A stretch of 64,000 bases of DNA from Dysgonomonadaceae bacterium PH5-43 (GCA_029916745.1 JARXWK010000012.1:18724-82723); one strand, 5' to 3'; shown: positions 52,331 through 61,325, numbered from the stretch's first letter. Program-made: numbers and translations. The notes: generated by a model not told the origin, from the letters alone.

Positions 52331-53245
52331 ATGAGTGAAACTAAATTTGATTACAAATCAACTCTAAAATCAGAAGACACCGAAGAGTTTATAGATATAC
52401 ATTTTTATAGACCTATAGGTTACTTGTGGGCTTTATTGTTCCATAAGTTAGGGGTTACGCCTAATCAGGTTACCATTGCTTCTATCTTTATAGGAGTAGG
52501 AGCGGGTGTTTGTTTTTATTTTCAAGATTTTTGGATTAATGTGCTTGGCGTTTGTTTGTTGATATGGGCAAACTCTTACGATAGTGCAGACGGACAGTTG
52601 GCTCGTATGACTAACCAAAAATCAGAATTAGGAAGAATACTTGACGGAGCTTGTGGCGATTTCTGGTTTATCTCTATCTACTTAGCTATTGTGTTTCGTT
52701 TGTGGCCCGAATGGAATTATTGGATTCTTATTCTTGCTTTATTAGCAGGCTATTCGCATTCGAAGCAAGCTGCAATGGCAGATTATTTTCGTAATATTCA
52801 TTTGCTATTTCTTAAAGGAAAGAAAGGAAGTGAGTTAGATAACTCTATCGACCTTGAAGAGAAATACGAAAAAATAAGTTGGATGGAAAAACCTTTAGTG
52901 AAGTTTTTCGAGTTTATGTATCTTAATTACACTAAGGGACAAGAAAAATGGACTCCTCAAATACAACGAATGTTTAGAGTTATAAATAGTAATAAATACA
53001 ATGGCGAGGCTCCTCATTGGTTTTTGAGTCTTTATCGAAAGAAAAGTCTACCGTTTATCAAATATACAAATATGCTTTCTTTTAACTTAAGAGCAATAGT
53101 ATTGTTTGTGTCGGTGCTTATTAATATGCCTTGGATTTATTTTGTTTTCGAACTAACAATTATGAATGCAATGTTAATCTATATGATTAACCGATACGAG
53201 CGTTTGGGTCGTAAGTTTAGAGGTGGATTAGAAATGGAAGACTAA
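52331..53245 (+). CDS. CDP-alcohol phosphatidyltransferase (candidate PI-phosphate synthase)
   Basis: A 304-residue integral membrane enzyme with about six helices. The catalytic signature is 'SYDSADGQLARMTNQKSELG' followed by RILDGACGD (near residues 82-110). The usual pattern D-x2-D-G-x2-A-R-x8-G-x3-D-x3-D is met except for the last Asp, which is one residue late (DGACGD: Gly where D4 should be). Next to myo-inositol-phosphate synthase, the expected reaction is CDP-diacylglycerol plus inositol 3-phosphate to phosphatidylinositol phosphate. A soluble loop of about 70 residues with acidic and basic stretches lies in the middle. Confidence 0.82.
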   Translation: MSETKFDYKSTLKSEDTEEFIDIHFYRPIGYLWALLFHKLGVTPNQVTIASIFIGVGAGVCFYFQDFWINVLGVCLLIWANSYDSADGQLARMTNQKSELGRILDGACGDFWFISIYLAIVFRLWPEWNYWILILALLAGYSHSKQAAMADYFRNIHLLFLKGKKGSELDNSIDLEEKYEKISWMEKPLVKFFEFMYLNYTKGQEKWTPQIQRMFRVINSNKYNGEAPHWFLSLYRKKSLPFIKYTNMLSFNLRAIVLFVSVLINMPWIYFVFELTIMNAMLIYMINRYERLGRKFRGGLEMED

Positions 53246-53257
53246 TATTATAGCATA

Positions 53258-53983
53258 ATGATTGATTTAAATAATGTAAAAGGAGTAATCTTTGATTACG
53301 GAGCAACCATAGATAGTAATGGAAAGCATTGGGCTGAAGTTTTGTGGGACGCATACGTAGACAATAATATTCCTGTAACAAAAGAAGCTTTTAGAGACGC
53401 TTATGTTTATGGAGAGCGTTATTTAGCTTTACACCCTGTAGTAAAGCCCGACTTTACGTTCAAAGATGTGTTGGAGGCAAAGACCAAATTGCAGGTAGAA
53501 TGGTTGATAGAAAACAAATTTTTAACACAAAGTGATAAAACTTCTCAATATTCTCTTGTTGTTTCAAATCAATGTTATAACTTTGTACGTTTTGTATTGG
53601 AGAATGCTATTCCTATAATACAAGAACTTAAACAAAAGTACCCTTTAGTGTTGGTTTCTAATTTCTACGGAAATATAGAAACTGTGCTGGCGGATTTTGG
53701 TTTGAGTTCGTATTTTGATAAAATAATAGAATCTGCTGTGGTTAATGTAAGAAAACCCGACCCTGCAATATTTGATTTAGGAATTAAAGCTTTGAACTTA
53801 CGTCCTGAAGAAGTTGTAGTTGTTGGAGACTCTTATGCTAAAGATATTGTTCCTGCAAGAACTATAGGTTGTAAAACCGTGTGGCTTAAAGGTCCAGCTT
53901 GGGAAGACGATAAACCCAATAGCACCGCTGATGCTATTATTTATGATTTTAAAGAATTGAGAGAGATATTTAAGTTAAGTTAA
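53258..53983 (+). CDS. HAD-type phosphatase (candidate PI-phosphate phosphatase)
   Basis: A 241-residue haloacid-dehalogenase-fold protein: motif I 'IFDYGATIDSNG' with the nucleophile Asp but Gly at the +2 position where most phosphatases have Asp; motif II 'LVSNFYGN'; motif III Lys in 'VRKPDPAIF'; motif IV 'VVGDSYAKDI'. In inositol-lipid loci of Bacteroides a HAD protein removes the phosphate of phosphatidylinositol phosphate, and the position here (13 bases after the transferase) fits. The substrate is inferred. Confidence 0.82.
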   Translation: MIDLNNVKGVIFDYGATIDSNGKHWAEVLWDAYVDNNIPVTKEAFRDAYVYGERYLALHPVVKPDFTFKDVLEAKTKLQVEWLIENKFLTQSDKTSQYSLVVSNQCYNFVRFVLENAIPIIQELKQKYPLVLVSNFYGNIETVLADFGLSSYFDKIIESAVVNVRKPDPAIFDLGIKALNLRPEEVVVVGDSYAKDIVPARTIGCKTVWLKGPAWEDDKPNSTADAIIYDFKELREIFKLS

Positions 53984-54123
53984 ACACAGTTGCTGTACAA
54001 TAATATTCGACATCTTGAGGGAGTGAAGTAAATTGAAAAATTTTCGTCGTATCACTCAGCATGGCGAGTTCCGGTTGAGTTGAGTAACTGTATTTAGAAA
54101 AAATAATTAATAAATAGAATGTT

Positions 54124-55422
54124 ATGGAAAAGATGCAAGTAGAAAATGCTCAAGGTAAATTGGGCGTTCTTGTAATTGGAGTTGGTGGTGCCGTGGCTAC
54201 TACTTTCATTGCGGGTACAATGATTGCTCGTAAAGGTTTAGGAGTGCCTGTTGGCTCTATAACTCAATTGGCAACAATCAGATTAGGAAAAAGAGAAGAG
54301 AATCGTTTCCCGAAAATTAAAGATGTTGTGCCTTTGGCAGATCTTAACGACATCGTTTTCGGAGGGTGGGACATTTTTGAAGATGACGCTTACGCAGCGG
54401 CTCGTCACGCAGAAGTTCTGACGGTTGAAGACTTAGATAAAGTAAAAGACGAATTGACTGCTATTAAGCCAATGAAGGCTGTATTCAACCAAGAATTTGT
54501 GAAAAGATTAAATGGTACTTGGGTGAAAGATGCTCCTACTAAATGGGACTTGATGGAAGCTGTTCGTAAAGACATTAAAGACTTCAAAGCTAAGAACAAC
54601 TGCGATAGAGTAGTTTGTATCTGGTGTGGAAGTACTGAAGTATTTACTAAATTGGGCGACGTTCACCAAACTATTCCTGCTTTAGAAAAAGGAATGAAAG
54701 AAAACGACGCTACAATAGCTCCTTCTGTACTTTATGCTTATGCTTGTTTGCAAGAAGGTGTGCCTTATATCAATGGAGCACCTAACTTAACAGTTGATAT
54801 GCCTGCTATGTGGGATTTGTCGGCTCAAACAAAAACTCCTATCTGTGGAAAAGACTTCAAAACAGGTCAAACTATGTTGAAGACAGTTCTTTCTCCAATG
54901 ATTAAGACTCGTATGTTAGGTCTTAACGGTTGGTTCTCTACAAATATTTTAGGAAATAGAGACGGAGAAGTACTTGACGATCCAGGTTCTTTCAAAACAA
55001 AAGAAGAGTCTAAACTTTCTGTTATAGACAATATCTTACAACCTGATTTATATCCTGAATTGTACGGAAATGTGTATCATAAAGTACGTATCAATTATTA
55101 TCCTCCTCGCAAAGACAATAAAGAAGGTTGGGATAACATCGATATCTTCGGTTGGTTAGGTTATCCTATGCAGTTGAAAGTGGATTTTCTTTGTCGCGAC
55201 TCAATCTTAGCAGCACCTCTTTGTTTAGACTTAGTGTTGTTTACTGACTTGGCAAAACGTGCTGGTATGAGTGGTATCCAATCTTGGTTATCTTTCTACT
55301 TTAAGTCGCCAATGCACGACAACGATCATATTGCTGAACACGATTTGTTTATTCAGTATGTGAAACTTAAAAACACTCTACGTCAAATAATGGGCGAAGA
55401 AACTGTTGATTTTGTAGATTAA
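54124..55422 (+). CDS. myo-Inositol-1-phosphate synthase
   Basis: Converts glucose 6-phosphate to myo-inositol phosphate with bound NAD. The 432 residues begin with a Rossmann region 'LGVLVIGVGGAVATTFIAG' (13-31) and contain 'DIVFGGWDIFEDDAY', 'VCIWCGSTEVF' near 160, 'INGAPNLTVDMPA' near 215 and the conserved 'NILGNRDG' and 'KVDFLCRDSILAA' regions of the family. It is separated from the HAD gene by 140 bases without a clear promoter and is followed by a terminator. Confidence 0.95.
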   Translation: MEKMQVENAQGKLGVLVIGVGGAVATTFIAGTMIARKGLGVPVGSITQLATIRLGKREENRFPKIKDVVPLADLNDIVFGGWDIFEDDAYAAARHAEVLTVEDLDKVKDELTAIKPMKAVFNQEFVKRLNGTWVKDAPTKWDLMEAVRKDIKDFKAKNNCDRVVCIWCGSTEVFTKLGDVHQTIPALEKGMKENDATIAPSVLYAYACLQEGVPYINGAPNLTVDMPAMWDLSAQTKTPICGKDFKTGQTMLKTVLSPMIKTRMLGLNGWFSTNILGNRDGEVLDDPGSFKTKEESKLSVIDNILQPDLYPELYGNVYHKVRINYYPPRKDNKEGWDNIDIFGWLGYPMQLKVDFLCRDSILAAPLCLDLVLFTDLAKRAGMSGIQSWLSFYFKSPMHDNDHIAEHDLFIQYVKLKNTLRQIMGEETVDFVD

Positions 55423-55444
55423 TATAAAATTTAATGAGTTATAG

Positions 55445-55487
55445 AAACCGTTGTCTTCGACACTATTCGTAGATAACGGTTTTTTTT
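55445..55487 (+). terminator. Terminator after myo-inositol-phosphate synthase
   Basis: AAACCGTTGTCT pairs with AGATAACGGTTT (one G-U), then seven T. It ends only 12 bases before the next ATG, so it may partly mask the acyltransferase start or act as an attenuator. Confidence 0.85.
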
Positions 55488-55499
55488 AACTCAATTGTT

Positions 55500-56321
55500 A
55501 TGAAAGAAAAACTTATAGACAAAGAACTTTTTGAAAGCATATCTCCCGTTTTCAAAAAGCCTTATGGTTCGGTATTGATGAAAGCTGCAACTAAGATTGT
55601 CGGCTTAGATAAAGTTAACCGAGTTTACGACTCGGCTAAATATAAAACAGGAACTGATATAGAAGATACTATGATTGATGGACTGGGCATTACACGTAAA
55701 GTTCATAACATAGAAGTGCTCAAACAATTTGAGGGAAAACCTTTTATAACAGTCTCTAACCACCCTTACGGACACATAGATGGTATAATGTTGATAGGAG
55801 AAGTAGCAAAGGTTCGTCCCGACTTTAAGGTTATGGTAAATTGGATGCTCGGAATGATAGACATTATGGAAGATCATTTCATAGGAGTTAATCCGTATAG
55901 CTCAGGACAAGTTAAACGCTCCAGTTTGGGTGGAGTAAAAGAATGTCTTGCGCATATAAAAGAAAATAAAGCTCTTGGTTTTTTCCCCGCAGGAGCTGTA
56001 TCTAAAAATATAGGAAGAAATAAAATAGAAGACCGCGAATGGCAAGATGGGGTTATTAAACTTATACAAAAAGCAAAAGTGCCAGTAATACCTGCTCATT
56101 TCTCAGGTCAAAACTCTTGGTTTTTTAATTTCCTTGATAAAGTAGATTGGAGAATCCGTACTTTGCGCCTTTGTCACGAACTGGATACAAAAAAAGGTAA
56201 AACAATTAATCTTACTTTTGGAGACCCGATATTTCCAGAAGAACAACAACAATATAAAGATATTAAAGAGTTCGGTGAGTTTCTTAAGCAACGAACTTAT
56301 CAATTAGGAACAAAGAATTAA
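55500..56321 (+). CDS. Lysophospholipid acyltransferase family protein
   Basis: A 273-residue PlsC-type acyltransferase with the catalytic 'SNHPYGHIDGIML' motif (the H-x5-D form seen in Bacteroidetes and ornithine-lipid enzymes), 'NPYSSGQVKRSS' and the acceptor-binding 'FFPAGAVS'. It lacks a long membrane segment. It could acylate a lyso-lipid or an amino-lipid; the inositol-lipid genes upstream make an inositol lipid one possibility. No promoter was seen between it and the preceding terminator. Confidence 0.82.
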   Translation: MKEKLIDKELFESISPVFKKPYGSVLMKAATKIVGLDKVNRVYDSAKYKTGTDIEDTMIDGLGITRKVHNIEVLKQFEGKPFITVSNHPYGHIDGIMLIGEVAKVRPDFKVMVNWMLGMIDIMEDHFIGVNPYSSGQVKRSSLGGVKECLAHIKENKALGFFPAGAVSKNIGRNKIEDREWQDGVIKLIQKAKVPVIPAHFSGQNSWFFNFLDKVDWRIRTLRLCHELDTKKGKTINLTFGDPIFPEEQQQYKDIKEFGEFLKQRTYQLGTKN

Positions 56322-56340
56322 ATATTTAAATAAAAGATTT

Positions 56341-57591
56341 ATGGCGTACTTACCACAATTAAAAGATATTGTTCAAGCTAAGAAAACGTTGAACGAGATA
56401 ATAACCACAACTCCGCTTATTCATACTCTTAACCTTTCGGAAAGATACGATGCCGAAATTCTTCTTAAAAGAGAAGATTTACAGTTAGTTAGATCTTATA
56501 AGATAAGAGGCGCGTACAATAAGATACGGTCTTTATCGAAGAAGGAATTAAATAATGGAGTAGTTTGTGCCAGTGCAGGCAATCACGCTCAAGGAGTTGC
56601 TTACTCTTGTAATCGTTTAGGTATAAAGGGAACTATCTATATGCCGGTTACAACGCCTAAACAAAAAGTAAAACAAGTTTCTTTCTTCGGACGTGATAAT
56701 GTAGAGATAGTATTAACGGGCGACACTTTTGATGAATCGTACGCTGCTGCTATAGCTTTTGCTGAAGAAACTAAAAGAGCTTTTATACACCCATTCGACG
56801 ATCCTAAGATTATAGAAGGACAAGCAACTGTGGCTCTCGAAATAATAGAGGCAACCTGTAAACCTGTCGACTATATTTTTGTGCCTATAGGCGGCGGTGG
56901 TTTAGCTGCTGGCATATCGGCTTATATAAAAACTGTAAGTCCCGACACAAAGGTAATCGGAGTAGAGCCTGCCGGAGCTGCAAGTATGCGCGCTTCAATA
57001 GATGCAAAGCAAGTTGTTACTCTCGACAAGATAGATAAGTTTGTCGATGGTGCAGCTGTTAAACAAGTTGGCTCAAAAACTTATGATATTTGTTCTCAAT
57101 ACTTAGATGATATTATAAGTGTTCCAGAAGGAAAAGTTTGCACTACCATTATCGAACTTTATAATCTTAATGCCATAGTAGCAGAGCCAGCAGGTGCATT
57201 ATCTATTGCTGCCTTAGATTTCTATGCCGATAAAATAAAAGGCAAGAGTGTTGTTTGTGTTGTTAGTGGTAATAACAATGATATTACTCGTACCGAAGAG
57301 ATACGCGAACGCTCTTTGTTGTACGAAGGTTTGAAACATTACTTTCTTATCCGTTTTCCTCAGCGTTCGGGAGCTTTGCTTAACTTTGTTCAGAATGTTT
57401 TAGGTCCTAAAGATGATATTACTCACTTTAGTTACTCAAAGAAAACTAACAGAGAAGAAGGTCCGGCTATCGTAGGACTTGAGCTTCAGAGTAAAGATGA
57501 TCTTCAAGGTTTAGTAGGGCGAATGGAAGAATATGGTATAATGTATGAATATCTTAATGACGATCCAGATTTATTTAATCTGTTAGTATAA
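56341..57591 (+). CDS. ilvA: Threonine ammonia-lyase
   Basis: PLP enzyme making 2-oxobutanoate from threonine in isoleucine synthesis. The PLP Lys is in 'QLVRSYKIRGAYNK' near residue 56, with 'CASAGNHAQGVAYS' near 78, the glycine loop 'PIGGGGLAAG' near 182, and a C-terminal ACT-like regulatory domain (about 330-416; 'HYFLIRFPQRSGALLNF'). The 416-residue one-ACT form is usual in Bacteroidales. It lies 19 bases after the acyltransferase. Confidence 0.94.
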   Translation: MAYLPQLKDIVQAKKTLNEIITTTPLIHTLNLSERYDAEILLKREDLQLVRSYKIRGAYNKIRSLSKKELNNGVVCASAGNHAQGVAYSCNRLGIKGTIYMPVTTPKQKVKQVSFFGRDNVEIVLTGDTFDESYAAAIAFAEETKRAFIHPFDDPKIIEGQATVALEIIEATCKPVDYIFVPIGGGGLAAGISAYIKTVSPDTKVIGVEPAGAASMRASIDAKQVVTLDKIDKFVDGAAVKQVGSKTYDICSQYLDDIISVPEGKVCTTIIELYNLNAIVAEPAGALSIAALDFYADKIKGKSVVCVVSGNNNDITRTEEIRERSLLYEGLKHYFLIRFPQRSGALLNFVQNVLGPKDDITHFSYSKKTNREEGPAIVGLELQSKDDLQGLVGRMEEYGIMYEYLNDDPDLFNLLV

Positions 57592-57601
57592 TTAGAATAT
57601 T

Positions 57602-58783
57602 ATGAAAAAGAAAAAGATTAAAGTATCTCTACTGGGAAAGGTTGTAATAGCTATCTTGATGGGTATATTCTTCGGTCAAGTATTGCCCAACGAAATAATA
57701 ACACGAGTATTCGTAACCTTCAATTCTTTGTTTAGTAACTTCTTATCTTTTTCAATACCTTTAATAATTCTTGGTTTAGTGGCTCCTGCAATAGGAGATT
57801 TGGGAAAAGGAGCGGGGCGGCTTCTTTTTATAACAGCTCTGATTGCATATAGCTCAACATTGTTTTCGGGTTTTTTTACTTACTTTTCGAGTGCGGCTAT
57901 CTTTCCGCATATATTGTCGCCCTCCGATATGGAAATAACAAATCTCAACAATACCGAAGAGTTTGTTCTTTCTCCTTATTTCACAATAGCAATGCCTCCA
58001 CTGATGGACGTGATGACGGCACTTATCCTTGCCTTTGTTCTCGGGTTGGGTATGTCGAATATTAAAGGCACAGCATTAAAACATTTCTTTATTGATTTTC
58101 GAGATATAATATCGAAACTTATCGAAACAGTTATTATTACACTTCTACCTATTCATATATTTGGTATATTTCTGAATATGTCGTTTAGTGGACACGTGGT
58201 AACTATTATAGAAATGTTTTTGAAAGTAATAGTTGTGATATTTGTTCTTCACATACTGCTTTTGCTAATTCAGTTTGCTATAGCAGGAGTAATAGCAAAG
58301 AAAAATCCTTTTGTTATGCTAAAGAATATGCTTACGGCTTATGCTACTGCTTTAGGAACACAATCTTCGGCTGCTACTATACCTGTAACTTTAGCTCAAA
58401 CCCTAAAGAATGGGGTAAGAGAAAATATAGCAGTATTCGTAATCCCTTTGTGTGCTACAATTCATTTAGCAGGCAGTACAATGAAGATTGTTGCTTGTGC
58501 TATGGCTGTAATGTTTATTACCGGACAACCTATAACTTTAGGGTTGTTTTCGGGCTTTATAATGATGCTTGGCGTTATGATGGTGGCTGCACCAGGAGTG
58601 CCAGGAGGAGCAATAATGGCTGCTTTGGCTGTATTGCAAAGTATTTTGGGTTTCGATGAAACAAATCAAGCTATAATGATAGCTTTATATATAGCAATGG
58701 ATAGTTTCGGTACGGCTTGTAATGTAACTGGCGATGGTGCGATTGCGGTTGTTGTAGATAAAATTGCAGGGAAAAGACAGTGA
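57602..58783 (+). CDS. Dicarboxylate/amino acid:cation symporter
   Basis: A 393-residue DAACS-family transporter with eight helices and two re-entrant loops; the serine-rich 'GTQSSAATIP' loop (near 258) and 'MDSFGTACNVTGDGA' (near 368) bind substrate and sodium. Family substrates include glutamate, aspartate, serine and threonine. Ten bases after ilvA, so uptake of serine or threonine would make sense, but this is inference. Confidence 0.92.
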   Translation: MKKKKIKVSLLGKVVIAILMGIFFGQVLPNEIITRVFVTFNSLFSNFLSFSIPLIILGLVAPAIGDLGKGAGRLLFITALIAYSSTLFSGFFTYFSSAAIFPHILSPSDMEITNLNNTEEFVLSPYFTIAMPPLMDVMTALILAFVLGLGMSNIKGTALKHFFIDFRDIISKLIETVIITLLPIHIFGIFLNMSFSGHVVTIIEMFLKVIVVIFVLHILLLLIQFAIAGVIAKKNPFVMLKNMLTAYATALGTQSSAATIPVTLAQTLKNGVRENIAVFVIPLCATIHLAGSTMKIVACAMAVMFITGQPITLGLFSGFIMMLGVMMVAAPGVPGGAIMAALAVLQSILGFDETNQAIMIALYIAMDSFGTACNVTGDGAIAVVVDKIAGKRQ

Positions 58784-58825
58784 GTTATTTTTGAAAAAAC
58801 TCTTTTATAAATAGGTTATAAGTGA

Positions 58826-59794
58826 TCACTTGTTTATCCAAACGTCAAGATATTTCCAATTGTTCGGAAATCCCATTTCTTTTAATGATAGTAATTTGCC
58901 GCCAGTCTCAACTAATGTCAAAAAGTTACTTTTAAAGTCGTTGTTCGGACTTATAATATCTAATATATACTTAATGCAACTCAAAATAGCAAATAGCTTA
59001 TTTTGTTTCGTTTTAGAAATGGTATCTCTATCCATAAAGGGGATAGTTGTGTTGTAGGGTAATTTAATTTGAGTAATAAAGCGCCGATTCCATATCCGAC
59101 TATGGTGTGCGCAACAGTTTCTAAGATTAGCTATTGCGTGCAGCCAATTTTCTAAAATAGATATATCACTTAATCCAAACTGCTGTGCAATCTCTTTTTT
59201 GTTATTATCTTTCTTTAGTAGTTCATATAATCTACTTAAGGTTCCTAAGGAAATTACTTCCAATGACATCCATGCTGGGGGCATATCTGGATTTGTATAA
59301 AATTTTGCATAATGTGTTATAAAATCTTCTCGACTACGATTTATTTCATGTTGAATGTCATCTAATAGTTTGTTATACTTAAATATTTCTTTCTTTTCTC
59401 CGTTTTCCTTTTCTTTATAGTATGTCGTGTTGTGAAATAAAGACTCATTCATAAACCAATGACTATCCTTAGTTGAAATAGCATATTGATATGTGATTTT
59501 GGTACGTATTGCTACTTCTATTTTTTCTATAGCATTAAAAATTAAAGCTCTTAGTCGACGGTCAAAGCAGTACAAATCAATAATGTCGTTAAAGTGAATA
59601 TTGTCTCTGATAAAGCAATGGTCATTCTCAAGATTGTTATTGTCTTGAAAAGGATAAGTATATGCTCTTAGGCGATAATAACTAATGTTAGATAAGTAAT
59701 TAGATGCAATATCTTTATCATCTATTATAAGTCCTCTTAATTTGAGTTTCTCTATTTGCTGAAGAATAGTTAATGGTTGTTTGATGTATTTCAT
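58826..59794 (-). CDS. Abi_2/AbiF-type abortive infection protein (HEPN)
   Basis: A 322-residue Abi_2-family protein, recognised by 'ISYYRLRAYTYPFQ' near residue 46 and 'FDRRLRALIFNAIEKIEVAIR' (near 80). The HEPN nuclease motif R-x4-H is 'RNCCAH' (Arg225-His230). AbiD/AbiF proteins abort phage infection. Recent work, as I recall, treats AbiF as an RNA-controlled toxin related to the ancestor of Cas13. The frame continues upstream to 59884, but those codons lie in a hairpin leader after a strong promoter; ATG 59794 gives the normal N-terminus (MKYIKQPLTI). The gene stands alone with no protein antitoxin. Confidence 0.85.
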   Translation of the reverse strand: MKYIKQPLTILQQIEKLKLRGLIIDDKDIASNYLSNISYYRLRAYTYPFQDNNNLENDHCFIRDNIHFNDIIDLYCFDRRLRALIFNAIEKIEVAIRTKITYQYAISTKDSHWFMNESLFHNTTYYKEKENGEKKEIFKYNKLLDDIQHEINRSREDFITHYAKFYTNPDMPPAWMSLEVISLGTLSRLYELLKKDNNKKEIAQQFGLSDISILENWLHAIANLRNCCAHHSRIWNRRFITQIKLPYNTTIPFMDRDTISKTKQNKLFAILSCIKYILDIISPNNDFKSNFLTLVETGGKLLSLKEMGFPNNWKYLDVWINK

Positions 59795-59799
59795 AATTA

Positions 59800-59867
59800 C
59801 TTGGCTTAATAAAACTCGAAGACCTCCCCGGGTGCGCTGTTCTAACGGGAAGCGTGGGAGGTCATAT
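59800..59867 (-). ncRNA. Structured leader, candidate antitoxin RNA of the HEPN gene
   Basis: Between promoter and start codon GACCTCCC (59821-59828) pairs perfectly with GGGAGGTC (59856-59863), enclosing 27 bases with a smaller GTT/AAC pairing. It begins about where transcription should start. A short structured RNA before an AbiF-like gene is the arrangement expected of an RNA antitoxin; alternatively it is a translational control hairpin. Confidence 0.45.
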
Positions 59868-59873
59868 TGAGTG

Positions 59874-59904
59874 CAAATATACAAATTGTTTTTGTATAAT
59901 CAAA
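59874..59904 (-). promoter_or_regulatory. Promoter of the HEPN gene and its leader
   Basis: Full Bacteroidetes promoter on the minus strand: TTTG at 59901-59904, 19 bases, TATATTTG at 59874-59881. Among the most complete consensus matches in the window. Confidence 0.75.
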
Positions 59905-59913
59905 ATATCTTTA

Positions 59914-61275
59914 TCAATCTTGCTTAAACTCTTTATAAAATTCTACAACCGTTTCTATTCCTTTGTAAAACATTTCTAAGCAGAAGTTTTCATTTGGAGA
60001 GTGTATTGCGTCAGACTCTAAGCCGAAGCCCATTAAAATAGGTTTAACGCCTAATACTCTTTCAAATGTAGGGATTACGCCGATACTGCCTCCGCTGCGG
60101 AAAGGCAATGGACGTTTTCCGAAAATGTTTTGATAAGCTCTTTCTGCTGCTCGATAGGCTGGTAAGTCTAAAGGACAAACATAACTGTCGGCTCCGTGTA
60201 ACCACTGAATATCTACGTCGATATAAGACGGTGCAATAGTTTTTATATGGTTGATAACCAAGTCTTTTATCTTGTTGTAGTCTTGATGAGGTACAAGTCG
60301 CGATGATAATTTAGCATAAGCTTTAGCAGGAAGAACAGTCTTTGAACCCTCGCCTGTATAGCCTCCCCATATTCCGCATATATCTAAAGCAGGACGAATA
60401 CCTGTGCGTTCTAAAGTGCTGTAACCTTTTTCTCCATTAATATCTTTCAGATCTATAGATTTTTTGTACGCTTCAACGTCGAAAGGAGTTTGAGCCATAA
60501 GGTTTCTTTCTTCTTGCGAAACAATATCTACATCATCATAAAAATTAGGGATAGTAATATGTCCGTTTTCATCAATAAGCTGAGCCAAAATCTTACTAAG
60601 TTCCATAATAGGATTAGCAACAGCACCGCCATAAAGCCCAGAGTGTAAATCTCTGTTGCAAGCCGTAACCTCTATTTGCCAGTAAGCCAAACCTCTAAGT
60701 CCGGTAGTAATACTTGGAGTGTCTAAGCCCAACATACTTGTGTCTGATACTAAGATAGTATCGCTTTTAAGTAATTCTTTATTTTCGATACAAAAAGCTT
60801 CAAGATGTTTCGAGCCAACTTCTTCTTCACCTTCAATTAAGAATTTTACATTAGCCTTAAGTTCTCCGCTTTTTACAAGATATTCAAAAGCTTTAGCGTG
60901 TATAAACGACTGACCTTTGTCGTCGTCTGCTCCACGTCCGAAAATATAACCATCTTTAATAGTAGGCTCAAAAGGCTCAGAAGTCCAAAGCTCTAAAGGT
61001 TCAGCAGGCATAACATCGTAGTGTCCGTAAACTAATATGGTAGGTAAACTATCACATAAATGTTTTTCTGCAAACACAACCGGATTGCCAGGAGTAGGCA
61101 TAACTTCGGCTTTATCTACGCCAGCTTCAAGTAGAAGCTCTTTCCAGCGTTCGGCACAACGAATCATTTCACCTTTTTTGTCGGAATGAGCACTTATACT
61201 TTGTATACGCATTAAACTAAAAAGTTCTTCTAAAAATCTTTCGGAGTTATCCGAGATGTACTGTTTTACGTTCAT
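59914..61275 (-). CDS. M20 family dipeptidase
   Basis: A 453-residue zinc peptidase of the CNDP/PepV-like M20 group: 'LVYGHYDVMPAEP' near residue 80 (His ligand and Asp), 'FGRGADDDKGQ' near 112, 'EGEEEVGS' near 150 (catalytic Glu), and the lid domain 'CNRDLHSGLYGGAVANP'. Cleaves dipeptides or modified dipeptides in the cytosol. Single gene; no exact -7 box found. Confidence 0.93.
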   Translation of the reverse strand: MNVKQYISDNSERFLEELFSLMRIQSISAHSDKKGEMIRCAERWKELLLEAGVDKAEVMPTPGNPVVFAEKHLCDSLPTILVYGHYDVMPAEPLELWTSEPFEPTIKDGYIFGRGADDDKGQSFIHAKAFEYLVKSGELKANVKFLIEGEEEVGSKHLEAFCIENKELLKSDTILVSDTSMLGLDTPSITTGLRGLAYWQIEVTACNRDLHSGLYGGAVANPIMELSKILAQLIDENGHITIPNFYDDVDIVSQEERNLMAQTPFDVEAYKKSIDLKDINGEKGYSTLERTGIRPALDICGIWGGYTGEGSKTVLPAKAYAKLSSRLVPHQDYNKIKDLVINHIKTIAPSYIDVDIQWLHGADSYVCPLDLPAYRAAERAYQNIFGKRPLPFRSGGSIGVIPTFERVLGVKPILMGFGLESDAIHSPNENFCLEMFYKGIETVVEFYKEFKQD

Positions 61276-61325
61276 GATATAAATTATTAAAATTAATTTG
61301 TTGCAAGATAATAAATTGTTTCGAA

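Noticed and set aside
59795..59884. N-terminal extension of the HEPN protein
   Set aside because: These codons lie in the hairpin leader and the residues (MYICTQYDLPRF...) do not resemble the family start.
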